Shown here: positions 43,608-51,891 of the stretch, one piece after another | Layout: each line of letters opens with the position of its first letter | Position numbering within the stretch: the first letter of the stretch is position 1 | From: Rhizobiales bacterium YIM 77505 | GTDB taxonomy: Bacteria > Pseudomonadota > Alphaproteobacteria > Rhizobiales > Beijerinckiaceae | Reading direction: 5' to 3' | Assembly: GCA_000745135.1 (NCBI GenBank) | Contig: JQNH01000001.1 | Location: 3,395,501-3,459,500, forward strand | Length of the DNA stretch: 64,000 nucleotides | Notes under the pieces: model-generated | The model's database searches: none | What the model was told of the DNA's origin: nothing | What the model saw: only the letters and a program-made list of their open reading frames with translations | Program-made: the position numbers and the translations under genes

Positions 43608-44815
43608 AGCCGCTGCAAGGAATCAAGGTGCTGGAACTCGCCCGCATCCTTGCCGGGCCCTGGATCGGGCAGTTGCTGGCTGATCTCGGCGCCGACGTCG
43701 TGAAGGTGGAGCGCGCCGGCGTCGGCGACGACACCCGGGGTTGGGGGCCGCCCTTCGTCGAGGGCGCCCAGGGCGAAAACCTCTCCGCCGCCTACTTTCA
43801 CGCCGCGAACCGCGGCAAGCGCTCGGTCGAGGCGGATTTCGAGACTGCCGAGGGACGCGCGCTGGTGCGAAGGCTCGCCGCGCACGCGGATGTTCTCATC
43901 GAGAACTTCAAGGTCGGAGGCCTCAAGAAATACGGGCTCGATTACGAGAGCCTGAAGGCTCTCAACCCGCGTCTCGTCTATTGCTCCGTCACCGGCTTTG
44001 GCCAGGACGGGCCTTACGCGCCGCTCGCCGGCTATGACTTCATGATCCAGGGCATGTCGGGAGTCATGGACCTCACCGGGGAGCCCGACGGCCCGCCCAT
44101 GAAGGCGGCCTATGCCACCGCCGACATCTTCTGCGGACTCTACGCCACGGTCGGCATCCTGGCGGCCCTGCGTCGGCGCGATGCCACGGGGGAAGGGGCG
44201 TATCTCGACATGGCGCTGCTCGACAGCCAGATCGCCGTCCTCGGCTATCAGGCCCTCAACTACTTCGTCTCCGGAGAGGTGCCGAAACGGCTCGGCAACG
44301 GCCACCCGAACATCGTGCCTTACGATGTCTTTCCGGTCGCCGACGGCGCGATCATCATCGCCGTCGGCAACAACGGCCAGTTCGCCAAGCTCTGCGAGGC
44401 GATCGGAGCGGAGGACCTGCGCGACCACCCCGACTACGGGACGAACGAAGGCCGGGTCCGGAACCGGGCCGTGCTCGTGCCCGAGCTCGGCCGGCGCACG
44501 AGCCGCTTCAGGCGGGACGAGCTGTTGCGGATCTTGGGCGAGCTCAAGGTGCCGGCGGGCCCCGTCAACACGGTGGCGGATGTCTTCGCCGATCCTCAGG
44601 TGATCCATCGCCGCGTGCGCGTCGACCTTCCGGCGCCGCACGCCAAGGGCGGCGCAATCCCGACCCTGCGCTCGCCGATCGTGCTGGACGGCAAACCGCA
44701 GGTCGCCGGCCGCCCGTCTCCCCGCCTTGGAGAGCACACGCAAGAGGTCTTGAGCGACCCGGCCTGGGCAGGAGAGAAAGCCGAACCCCTTTCCTCCCCG
44801 CCAGGGGAGGGGTAG
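43604..44815 (+). CDS. CaiB/BaiF-family CoA transferase
   Basis: The 403-residue class III CoA transferase begins G-I-K-V-L-E-L-A-R-I-L-A-G-P-W and has K-V-E-R-A-G-x-G-D-D-T-R and the active-site A-T-A-D-I-F-C-G (Asp174). Class III enzymes move CoA between acids and use the Asp as a covalent acyl carrier. Near gcdH and AmaB, a glutarate or related dicarboxylate CoA transferase (like SUGCT) is plausible. The last residues (L-S-S-P-P-G-E-G) and stop codon are encoded by a palindromic repeat, so the C-terminus is element-derived. The start overlaps the traX-like stop by 4 bp. Confidence 0.87.
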   Translation: MKPLQGIKVLELARILAGPWIGQLLADLGADVVKVERAGVGDDTRGWGPPFVEGAQGENLSAAYFHAANRGKRSVEADFETAEGRALVRRLAAHADVLIENFKVGGLKKYGLDYESLKALNPRLVYCSVTGFGQDGPYAPLAGYDFMIQGMSGVMDLTGEPDGPPMKAAYATADIFCGLYATVGILAALRRRDATGEGAYLDMALLDSQIAVLGYQALNYFVSGEVPKRLGNGHPNIVPYDVFPVADGAIIIAVGNNGQFAKLCEAIGAEDLRDHPDYGTNEGRVRNRAVLVPELGRRTSRFRRDELLRILGELKVPAGPVNTVADVFADPQVIHRRVRVDLPAPHAKGGAIPTLRSPIVLDGKPQVAGRPSPRLGEHTQEVLSDPAWAGEKAEPLSSPPGEG

Positions 44816-44908
44816 GGGTGGGCGGCAACGCCAAGTCCTGTGATGATGGCGCTGCCCTTCCAACCGTCACGGGTGCCTCGCACCCGCCCCACCCTCCCTG
44901 CGGGAGGG
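44793..44908. repeat. Composite palindromic element (copy 6), invading a gene end
   Basis: Hairpins: CCTCCCC-gcca-GGGGAGG (44793-44810), CGGGTGC-ctc-GCACCCG (44870-44886) and CCCTCCC-tgc-GGGAGGG (44892-44908). G-G-G-G-T-G-G-G-C-G-G-C follows the first hairpin, as in other copies. The first hairpin overlaps the final codons and TAG stop (44813-44815) of the CoA transferase. The next gene starts 18 bp after the element. Confidence 0.85.
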
Positions 44909-44926
44909 ACGATTTGCGAGCTCCAG

Positions 44927-46606
44927 ATGACCCTTAAATCCCGCACCGGCGGCCGCATCCTCGTCGACCAGCTTCTCGTTCACGGCGTCGACCACATCTT
45001 CTGCGTGCCGGGCGAGAGCTACCTTGCCGTGCTCGACGCGCTGCACGACGCCGCCATCACCGTCACCGTCTGCCGCCAGGAGGGCGGCGCGGCGATGATG
45101 GCCGAGGCGCAGGGCAAGCTCACCGGCCGGCCCGGCATCTGCTTCGTCACCCGCGGCCCCGGCGCCACCAACGCCTCGCCCGGCCTGCATATCGCGGCCC
45201 AGGACTCGACCCCCCTGATCCTTTTCGTCGGGCAGGTCGACCGGTCCATGAAGGAGCGGGAGGCCTTCCAGGAGCTCGATTACAAGGCCGTGTTCGGCTC
45301 GGTGGCGAAATGGGTGGTGGATGTGGACGACCCGGCCCGCCTGCCGGAATTCGTCTCCCGGGCCTTCCATGTGGCGACGAGCGGCCGGCCAGGCCCGGTG
45401 GTGGTGGCGTTGCCGGAAGACATGCTGACCGAGGAGGCGAGCGTCGCCGACGCCCTTCCCTATGAGCCCGTCGAGACCCACCCGGCGCTCGCGCAGATGG
45501 CCGAGCTGCAGAAGCTGCTCTGGTCGGCCGAGCGGCCGATCGCCATCCTCGGCGGCAGCCGCTGGTCTGCGCCGGCCGTCCAGCGCTTCGTGCGCTTCGC
45601 GGAGCGCTTCGAGCTCCCCGTCACCTGCTCCTTCCGGCGGCAGATGCTCTTCCCCGCCGATCATCCCTGCTATGCGGGCGATCTCGGCATTGGCCCCAAC
45701 CCGAAGCTCGTCGCCCGGATCAAGGATGCCGACCTCGTGCTGCTCGTGGGCGGGCGCATGTCGGAAATGCCCTCCCAGAGCTATACGCTCTTCGACATCC
45801 CGACGCCGCGCCAGACGCTGGTCCATATCCATCCCGATCCCGGCGAGCTCGGCCGGGTCTATCGCCCGCATCTTGCGGTGAACGCCTCGCCCAATGCCTT
45901 CTCGGCGGCGTTGGAGGGCGTGCAGCCGCCGAGCGAGATCGTCTGGCGCGACCGCACCCGGACGGCCCACGCGGATTACCTCGCGTGGAGCGACCCGGCC
46001 CGTATTGAGCATCCCGGCCGCCTCCAGATGGGCCAGGTGATGGCCCATCTGCGCGAGGCGATCCCCGCCGATGCCATCATGTGCAACGGGGCCGGCAATT
46101 TCTCGAGCTGGCTGCAGCGCTTCTGGCCCTTCCGCCACTACGGCACGCAGCTTGCGCCGACCTCCGGCTCCATGGGCTATTCGATGCCGGCCGGGGTGGG
46201 CGCCAAGCGCCTGTACCCTGAGCGCACCGTGGTGGTCTTTGCAGGCGACGGCGATTTCCTGATGAACGGGCAGGAGTTCGCCACCGCCGTGCAGTACGAT
46301 CTGCCGGTCGTCGTCATCCTCCTCGACAACGGCATGTACGGGACGATCCGCATGCATCAGGAGCGCGAGTATCCGGGCCGCGTCTCGGCAACCTTCCTCC
46401 GCAACCCGGATTTCGCGGCCTATGCGAAGGCGTTCGGAGGCCATGGCGAAAGGGTCGAGACCACGGAGGAGTTCGCGCCGGCCCTGGCGCGGGCGCTCAG
46501 GAGCGGCAAGCCCGCCATCCTGCACTGCCTGATCGATCCGGAGGCGATCACGCCCAGCACGACGCTCTCCGCCATCCGGGAGAAGGCGCTCGCCGCACGG
46601 CGCTGA
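44927..46606 (+). CDS. Thiamine-diphosphate-dependent enzyme (acetolactate-synthase-like)
   Basis: The ATG at 44927 gives 559 residues. Upstream frame sequence is repeat DNA and is not taken as coding. The N-terminal Pyr domain has V-C-R-Q-E-G-G-A-A-M-M-A-E (catalytic Glu near 52) and F-V-T-R-G-P-G-A-T-N; the PP domain has the TPP motif G-D-G-D-F-L-M-N-G-Q-E-F followed by L-L-D-N-G-M-Y-G-T. It is in the IlvB/AHAS-like group. Substrate is not clear. The F-C-V-P-G-E-S-Y-L start is not that of oxalyl-CoA decarboxylase. It probably decarboxylates a 2-oxo acid. Confidence 0.85.
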   Translation: MTLKSRTGGRILVDQLLVHGVDHIFCVPGESYLAVLDALHDAAITVTVCRQEGGAAMMAEAQGKLTGRPGICFVTRGPGATNASPGLHIAAQDSTPLILFVGQVDRSMKEREAFQELDYKAVFGSVAKWVVDVDDPARLPEFVSRAFHVATSGRPGPVVVALPEDMLTEEASVADALPYEPVETHPALAQMAELQKLLWSAERPIAILGGSRWSAPAVQRFVRFAERFELPVTCSFRRQMLFPADHPCYAGDLGIGPNPKLVARIKDADLVLLVGGRMSEMPSQSYTLFDIPTPRQTLVHIHPDPGELGRVYRPHLAVNASPNAFSAALEGVQPPSEIVWRDRTRTAHADYLAWSDPARIEHPGRLQMGQVMAHLREAIPADAIMCNGAGNFSSWLQRFWPFRHYGTQLAPTSGSMGYSMPAGVGAKRLYPERTVVVFAGDGDFLMNGQEFATAVQYDLPVVVILLDNGMYGTIRMHQEREYPGRVSATFLRNPDFAAYAKAFGGHGERVETTEEFAPALARALRSGKPAILHCLIDPEAITPSTTLSAIREKALAARR

Positions 46607-46645
46607 CGCACGCCGGGTCGGGGCGGCAGCGCCGATGCCTCACAC

Positions 46646-46743
46646 GCGGCGAGCCGCCGCCCTGCTGTTGCAGGGGAGGCGCCCGCGCGGCCGTTGCGGC
46701 CCGGTTCCGGCCGGGTTGCTTCGGGGCCGGCCCGGGCCGGCCC
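46646..46743. terminator. Hairpin-rich spacer between convergent genes
   Basis: The 184-bp gap has GCGGC-ga-GCCGC (46646-46657) and at 46724-46743 two tandem copies of the self-complementary decamer GGGCCGGCCC. Such stems can stop transcription from both sides. No T-tract is clear, so Rho-independent termination is not proven. Confidence 0.45.
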
Positions 46744-46790
46744 GTGCGGCGCCATTTATGAGGACAGGCGCCAACCTGGTCGGCACGGCT

Positions 46791-47039
46791 CTAACGGGTC
46801 GCCGGCCGGCCCTGGCGCGCCCGCAGGCTGGCGAAGGCGCCGACATTCTGGCGTCCCTGCTCCACGGCATCGAGAAAGGCTCCGCTCCGGACGCGCTCGC
46901 GGTCCTCGTTGAGGAAGCGGTAGTTGTTCGCAATCTCGGTGCCCGTGCCGCGATGGGTCGCGGGCGTCCGGTCCTGCGCCGTCGCGGCCGTCAGGCCGCT
47001 CGCGAGGGCAAGAGCAAAGAAGAGAACACGCTTGATCAT
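46791..47039 (-). CDS. Small exported protein (82 aa)
   Basis: The ATG at 47039 has GGGAG 8 bp upstream. The 82-residue product carries a signal peptide (about 1-21, ending T-A-A-T-A-Q) and a polar helical mature part (T-E-I-A-N-N-Y-R-F-L-N-E-D-R-E-R-V). No domain recognised. A longer in-frame start at 47117 has an unlikely arginine-rich extension. A 16-bp palindrome lies 134 bp upstream. Confidence 0.68.
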   Translation of the reverse strand: MIKRVLFFALALASGLTAATAQDRTPATHRGTGTEIANNYRFLNEDRERVRSGAFLDAVEQGRQNVGAFASLRARQGRPATR

Positions 47040-47172
47040 GACGATGTCTCCCAAGCGGCGGAGCCTGCGGTCGGCAACGCGCCCCGCGACGGGGTCTCCG
47101 CCCGGCTGGCGAACCATCCGGACTCGGGTGGCTGCTCACGACAGCCATGTGGCAAGCCGCTGCAGGCTACCA

Positions 47173-47188
47173 TGTGCGCCAGCGCACA
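47173..47188. promoter_or_regulatory. 16-bp perfect inverted repeat
   Basis: TGTGCGC-CA-GCGCACA lies in the 194-bp gap between the GNAT gene end and the 82-aa gene start. Its size and symmetry suit a dimeric repressor or activator. It would be 134 bp upstream of the small exported protein's ATG. No regulator gene is adjacent. Confidence 0.4.
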
Positions 47189-47233
47189 TTATGGCGGGCA
47201 ATCTATCGGCCACCTTGCATTGCTGCATTGCGG

Positions 47234-47821
47234 TCAACGAATGGCCAAGCCTGCCCCCTCTCGTCCGAGGGAAGCTCCGAAGGTGATATCGAAGCTCGCC
47301 TCGACGATTTCCTGGAGGATCGAGAGCGGCGTCGGCGGGCTGGCCTCGACCTGGCCCAGCACCTCCTCGCCGTCGAAGAGAAGCCGCGCGCCGAGCTTGC
47401 GGGCGAGCGCCTGCATGCTCTCGTTGTGGGGAAGGCAGCGCACATGCAGCGTGCGCACGCCCCGGTTGCGGGCAGCGAGGAGGACGCGGCGGAAGAGGGA
47501 GGTGCCGAGGCCTTGCAGGCGATAGGCCTCCTCCACGCTGAAGGCTGCCTCGGCCTCGTCGTCATGGGGACGTGGAAAGGGGCAGAGCTCCGCTGCGCCC
47601 CGCACCACGCCGCCGATCTCGCAGCCGAAGATGAGGCGGCCGTCCGAGAAGGCCTGCTCGGCATATTGGCTGAGGAAGGCATCGCTGACGGCGCCAGAGA
47701 ATCGGTCGCGTCGCGTCCGCGGGTCGAGCCTCAGCAGATGCTGCCGAAAGGAGTCGATGTCGGATGGCCACAGGCGGCGCACCACCGCCCGGGGCCGGGA
47801 ACTCGGATTGACTTTGATCAT
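47234..47821 (-). CDS. GNAT-family N-acetyltransferase
   Basis: I use the ATG at 47821 (GGAG upstream), giving 195 residues. The upstream frame is arginine-rich and improbable. The domain has V-R-R-L-W-P-S-D at the N-terminus and the acetyl-CoA loop E-A-Y-R-L-Q-G-L-G-T-S-L-F-R-R (Q/R-x-x-G-x-G/A). A stretch L-D-P-R-T-R-R-D-R-F-S-G-A is seen in bacterial acetyltransferases of the ATP-grasp-linked AcsA-like set, here stand-alone. The acceptor is unknown. Confidence 0.85.
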   Translation of the reverse strand: MIKVNPSSRPRAVVRRLWPSDIDSFRQHLLRLDPRTRRDRFSGAVSDAFLSQYAEQAFSDGRLIFGCEIGGVVRGAAELCPFPRPHDDEAEAAFSVEEAYRLQGLGTSLFRRVLLAARNRGVRTLHVRCLPHNESMQALARKLGARLLFDGEEVLGQVEASPPTPLSILQEIVEASFDITFGASLGREGAGLAIR

Positions 47822-48164
47822 GACACACTCCGCAAGCGTCGGGCCTGACGTGCGGGCGTCTCCCCTTGCTGGTCGTCTTCTCGGCGGCGTTCTTCGCGCC
47901 GCCTCGCGTCCTGGAGAAAGCAGGAAGGACGACCTTCGGTTCCGGCCTCGGCCGCACCGTGTCATCGGCAGGAGCCGCAGCAAGAGCTGCGCCAAGCGGC
48001 GGCCAGCCTGCCGCCCGTCGATTGCGCTTCGATGACGCTCCCGCTAGACCGTCCCGGCGAAATCGGAACCCACTTTCGCGTTCGAACAGGTCGCTTCTCC
48101 AGCATCGCAGTCTTGCGCCCAACCGGTTCCATTTGGGCGAAGCCTGCTCAAGCCCGTCTCGCGA
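47822..48164. other. Gene-free stretch before zapE
   Basis: These 343 bp separate the minus-strand GNAT gene from the plus-strand ZapE gene and must contain both promoters. Frames here give arginine/alanine-rich translations with no credible ribosome site. No repeat copy, hairpin or RNA gene was recognised. A GTTCGAAC-like string near 48084 is not part of a tRNA. Confidence 0.5.
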
Positions 48165-49364
48165 ATGGACGCTCCGCGCCCCGCCGCCCTCTCCGCCGGA
48201 CCCGTGGCCGCCGGCTACAAGGCCCTGGTCGCCGCCGGCACCATCGAGCACGACCCGGCGCAGGCGCGGGTGGTCGCCAAGCTCGATGCGCTGAACGCCG
48301 CCCTCGAACAGCATCGCCTGGCCCGCAAGTCGAGCCCGCTCGGCTGGCTGTTCGGTCAAAAGGCACCCGTGGAGGCGCCCCGTGGCCTTTACATCTGGGG
48401 CGCGGTCGGCCGCGGCAAGACCATGCTTATGGACCTGTTCCACGAGGCGGTCCACGAACCCTTGAAGCGTCGCGCGCATTTCCACGTCTTCATGGCCGAC
48501 GTGCATGCCCGCATCCACGACTGGCGTTTGAGGCTGAAGCGGGGCGAGGTTGAGGGCGACGATCCGATCCCGCCGGTAGCGGAGGCTCTCGCAAGGGAGG
48601 CGCGGCTCCTCTGCTTCGACGAGTTCGCCGTCACCGACATTGCCGATGCCATGATCCTCGGGCGCCTCTTCAAGGCGCTGTTCGAGCGCGGCGTCGTGAT
48701 GGTCGCCACCTCCAACGTGCCCCCGGACGAGCTCTACCGGGACGGCCTCAACCGGGCCCTGTTCCTGCCCTTCATCGCTCTCTTGAAGGAACGGACCGAG
48801 GTGGTGAAGCTTGAGGCGCGCACCGACTACCGGCTGGAGAAGATCGGCGACAGTCCGGTCTATTACGTGCCCGCCGACGACAACGCCCGGCGCGCCATGG
48901 ACGAGATGTTCGCCCGGCTCACCGGCCACGCGCAACCCAAGTTCGTGCGCCTCACGGTGTTGGGCCATCCGGTCGACGTGCCGGCCCAGGCCATGGGCGT
49001 GGCCCGGCTTTCCTACGCGGACCTCTGCCAACGCCCCTTGGGCGCTGCCGACTATCTTGCGCTCGCCCGCTCTTTCCACACCATCCTGCTCGAGAACGTC
49101 CCTGTCATCCCGCCGGCGCGCCGCGACGAGGCCAAGCGCTTCATCACCCTGATCGACGTCCTCTATGAGCGACGGGTCAAGCTCATCGTCTCCGCCGATG
49201 CGGAGCCGGAGAACCTGTATCGCGCCGAGACGGGGCAGGAGGCGTTCGAGTTCGCCCGAACCGTGTCGCGCCTCGCCGAGATGCGCTCGCGCGACTATCT
49301 CGCCATGCCGCGCGGCCGCGGCCACCAGGTCACCGGCAACATCACGGGCATCGTCGAAACCTGA
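48165..49364 (+). CDS. zapE: Cell division protein ZapE (AFG1-like ATPase)
   Basis: The 399-residue protein has Walker A W-G-A-V-G-R-G-K-T-M-L-M-D, H-F-H-V-F-M, Walker B L-L-C-F-D-E-F and sensor A-T-S-N-V-P-P-D-E-L-Y-R-D-G-L-N-R, all diagnostic of ZapE/AFG1. ZapE acts at the Z ring in proteobacteria and its mitochondrial relative supports membrane protein quality control. The SDR gene follows 17 bp after the stop. Confidence 0.93.
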   Translation: MDAPRPAALSAGPVAAGYKALVAAGTIEHDPAQARVVAKLDALNAALEQHRLARKSSPLGWLFGQKAPVEAPRGLYIWGAVGRGKTMLMDLFHEAVHEPLKRRAHFHVFMADVHARIHDWRLRLKRGEVEGDDPIPPVAEALAREARLLCFDEFAVTDIADAMILGRLFKALFERGVVMVATSNVPPDELYRDGLNRALFLPFIALLKERTEVVKLEARTDYRLEKIGDSPVYYVPADDNARRAMDEMFARLTGHAQPKFVRLTVLGHPVDVPAQAMGVARLSYADLCQRPLGAADYLALARSFHTILLENVPVIPPARRDEAKRFITLIDVLYERRVKLIVSADAEPENLYRAETGQEAFEFARTVSRLAEMRSRDYLAMPRGRGHQVTGNITGIVET

Positions 49365-49381
49365 CAGAACGGGGAGGAGAC

Positions 49382-50140
49382 ATGATCACGGCCGATTTGC
49401 GGGGGCGTTCGGTCCTCGTCACGGGAGGCGGTTCGGGGATCGGCCTTGCCGCCGTCGAGCTCTTCGCGCAGTGCGGGGCGCGGGTGGCGCTGAACCACCT
49501 GCCCAACGATGAGCGCGCCGCCGCCGAGATCGAGCGGCTCAAGGGCCAGGGCTTCGACATCGTCCCGGCGGAAGGCGATGTCTCGCGGCCGGGCGAGGCG
49601 GAGGAGATGGTGCGTCAGGCGGTTGCGAGGCTCGGCGGCCTCGACGTCCTCATCAACAACGCGGCGACGCCCGGCACGCAGGAACCGATCGACTTCGCCC
49701 GTCTCGATGCCATGACGGAGGCGTTCTGGCAGCTCATCCTGTCGACCAATCTCGTGAGCGTGTTCCGCTGCTCGCATGCGGCGGCCCCTGCGTTGCGGGC
49801 GGCGCGGGGCGCGATCGTCAACACCGCATCGGTGGCGGGGCTCGGACGGCCGGGGTCAAGCATCGCTTATGGGGCGGCGAAGGCGGGCGTCATCAATCTC
49901 ACGAAGGCCCTGGCCCGGGCACTGGCGCCCGAGGTGCGCGTCAACGCCGTGGCGCCGGGCCTCGTCGAGACCCCATGGACGAGCACATGGCCCGCGGAGC
50001 GCAAGCGCGCGGCGATCGAGCGCACGCTGCTCGCCAAGGCGGCCAAACCCATCGACATCGCCGAAACGATGCTCTTCCTCGCCGCCGGGGCCGGCCACAT
50101 CACCGGCGAGACCATCGTCGTCGACGGCGGATTCAACTGA
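49382..50140 (+). CDS. SDR-family oxidoreductase
   Basis: The 252-residue protein has T-G-G-G-S-G-I-G near the N-terminus, N-N-A-A-T-P-G, the catalytic Ser in N-T-A-S-V-A-G, Y-G-A-A-K-A and the C-terminal D-G-G-F-N. GGGGAGGAG lies directly upstream. The BKACE gene follows 52 bp later. Together they could oxidise a hydroxy acid to a beta-keto acid and then cleave it. Substrate unknown. Confidence 0.9.
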   Translation: MITADLRGRSVLVTGGGSGIGLAAVELFAQCGARVALNHLPNDERAAAEIERLKGQGFDIVPAEGDVSRPGEAEEMVRQAVARLGGLDVLINNAATPGTQEPIDFARLDAMTEAFWQLILSTNLVSVFRCSHAAAPALRAARGAIVNTASVAGLGRPGSSIAYGAAKAGVINLTKALARALAPEVRVNAVAPGLVETPWTSTWPAERKRAAIERTLLAKAAKPIDIAETMLFLAAGAGHITGETIVVDGGFN

Positions 50141-50192
50141 ACGCGCCCTGAAATGGGCAAGGAATGCGGGTGGAATGACGGGAGGAATAGGA

Positions 50193-51071
50193 ATGGCACG
50201 GAAGGTCGTCGTCACCTGCGCCCTGACCGGCTCCTTCGACACGCCAAGCAAGAACCCGGCAGTGCCGGTGACCCCCGAGGAGATCGTCAACTCCGCTCTT
50301 GATGCGGCGAAGGCCGGCGCGGCGGTCGTCCATATTCACGTCCGCGACCCGAAGACGACGAGGCCGAGCATGGAACTCGCCCTCTACCGCGAGGTCGTCG
50401 AGCGCATCCGCGAGAGGAACGAGGACGTCGTCCTCAACCTCACCACCGGCGCCGGTGGCCGCTTCGCGCCTCACCCGGACGATCCGCGCATGCCCGGCGA
50501 GGGCACCACGCTTGCCACACCCGCCGCGCGCGTGGCCCATGTGGAGGCGCTCAAGCCCGAAATCTGCACCCTCGACATCGCCACCATGAATTTCGGCGAG
50601 ACCGTGTTCATGAACACGCCGGCGCATTTGCGCGCGATGGCGGACCGCATCAAGGCGGCGGGCGTGAAGCCGGAGCTCGAGGTCTTCGATCTTGGCCATA
50701 TCGAGCTGGCGAAGCGTCTGATCGCGGAGGGTCATGTGGAGGAGCCGCCGCTGTTCCAGCTGTGCCTTGGCATCCCCTACGGCGCGCCGGCAACGCCCGA
50801 GACCATGGCGCAGATGCGCGATCGCCTGCCGAAGAACGCCGTGTGGTCGGCCTTCGGCATTGCCCGGGCCGAGTTCCCGATGGCTGTCGTCGCCGCCGAA
50901 CTCGGCGGCCACGTGCGGGTGGGGCTCGAGGACAACCTCTACCTCTCCCGCGGTGAGCTTGCCCCCAGCAATGCGGCCCTGGTCGAGAAGGTCGTCACGA
51001 TCCTCTCCCTCCTCGACGTGTCGATCGCGACCCCGGCGGAAGCCCGCGCGATCTTCGGCTTGCGGGGCTAA
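50193..51071 (+). CDS. Beta-keto acid cleavage enzyme (BKACE / 3-keto-5-aminohexanoate cleavage family)
   Basis: The ATG at 50193 has GGAGG 7 bp upstream and gives 292 residues. The N-terminus K-V-V-V-T-C-A-L-T-G-S and zinc motif V-H-I-H-V-R-D-P are family hallmarks. Further blocks are N-L-T-T-G-A-G-G-R, C-T-L-D-I-A-T-M-N-F-G and R-V-G-L-E-D-N-L-Y-L. BKACE enzymes condense a beta-keto acid with acetyl-CoA to give acetoacetate and an acyl-CoA. Members act on dehydrocarnitine, 3-keto-5-aminohexanoate and other substrates. The preceding SDR may form the keto acid. The end overlaps a convergent TetR gene by 4 bp. Confidence 0.92.
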   Translation: MARKVVVTCALTGSFDTPSKNPAVPVTPEEIVNSALDAAKAGAAVVHIHVRDPKTTRPSMELALYREVVERIRERNEDVVLNLTTGAGGRFAPHPDDPRMPGEGTTLATPAARVAHVEALKPEICTLDIATMNFGETVFMNTPAHLRAMADRIKAAGVKPELEVFDLGHIELAKRLIAEGHVEEPPLFQLCLGIPYGAPATPETMAQMRDRLPKNAVWSAFGIARAEFPMAVVAAELGGHVRVGLEDNLYLSRGELAPSNAALVEKVVTILSLLDVSIATPAEARAIFGLRG

Positions 51072-51733
51072 AGCGCCTCGCGGCGGCCCGGCAGGGCTCC
51101 GTGCACCAGGGCGAGGACGCCGGCGCGCAGCAATTCGTGCTTGCTGGGAAGACCGGGGCCGGTCGGAAGCTGGCCGGCCGCAGCGAGCGTCGCGATGCCG
51201 TGGGAGAGCGCCCACACTTCGAGCGCGATGAAGCGGGCGTCGACGCCTCCGAAACCCTCGGGGAAGGTCTCGCGCAGGGCCTTGACGAGAAGATCGAAGG
51301 CGCCGTGCGCCTCCTCTCCTCCGTCCGCCTGCACCGCAAACCGGGCCCCCCACGGCCCGCAGGCGTCCTCCTCCTTGCCCCGGGGCGCGAACATGGCGGC
51401 GTAATAGCCCGGCTCCTCCTCTGCGAAGGCGAGATAGGCCTCGCCCATGCGCGTGAAGCGCTCGAGCGGCGTGCCAGGACCTTTGAGCGCCCGCGCCAGG
51501 CGGGCCGCGAGGTCGTCGAACCCGCGCCCGGCGACCTCGGCCAGCAGTGCCTCACGCCCTCGGAAATGGCGATAAAGGGCAGCAGGGGTCACGCCGACGA
51601 GCTTCGCCGCGTCGGCGAGCGTGAAGCCGCCGATGCCGCGCTCGGCGATGAAGCGCCGCGCCACCTCGATGAGCGCCTCTTTCAGATTGCCGTGGTGATA
51701 GCCCCGGCGGTCGAAGGGATGCCAGTGACCCAT
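51068..51733 (-). CDS. TetR/AcrR-family transcriptional regulator
   Basis: The 221-residue protein opens with an HTH: Y-H-H-G-N-L-K-E-A-L-I-E-V-A and F-T-L-A-D-A-A-K-L-V-G-V-T-P-A-A-L-Y-R-H-F, the TetR pattern, followed by a helical ligand-binding domain. It is convergent with the BKACE gene and divergent from hemW. A conspicuous operator palindrome was not found in the 158-bp hemW-side gap. The likely target is its own promoter or the SDR/BKACE unit. Confidence 0.9.
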   Translation of the reverse strand: MGHWHPFDRRGYHHGNLKEALIEVARRFIAERGIGGFTLADAAKLVGVTPAALYRHFRGREALLAEVAGRGFDDLAARLARALKGPGTPLERFTRMGEAYLAFAEEEPGYYAAMFAPRGKEEDACGPWGARFAVQADGGEEAHGAFDLLVKALRETFPEGFGGVDARFIALEVWALSHGIATLAAAGQLPTGPGLPSKHELLRAGVLALVHGALPGRREAL

Positions 51734-51891
51734 GAACCCGATCGCCCGTGTCAGGCGACCCTAGCGGGCCTTGCCGCCGCCCGTCACCTGGATTTCTCTT
51801 CGCCAGTCACGCAATCCTAAGGGAAGGCTTGGCATCCTGGACGTGATTCGCAAGAAGCCGCCACCTTGCCTTTGGCCCTGCGCCCGATCAC

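Noticed and set aside
44867-46525. Long minus-strand frame opposite the TPP enzyme
   Set aside because: Same reason: the opposite strand encodes the recognisable TPP motifs.
44927-46606. Oxalyl-CoA decarboxylase paired with formyl-CoA transferase
   Set aside because: The N-terminal segment (F-C-V-P-G-E-S-Y-L) matches the acetolactate-synthase-like group, not Oxc.
48080-48095. GTTCGAAC string resembling a tRNA T-arm
   Set aside because: No acceptor, D-arm or anticodon stems flank it at proper distances. A second such string at 35132 lies inside ugpB.
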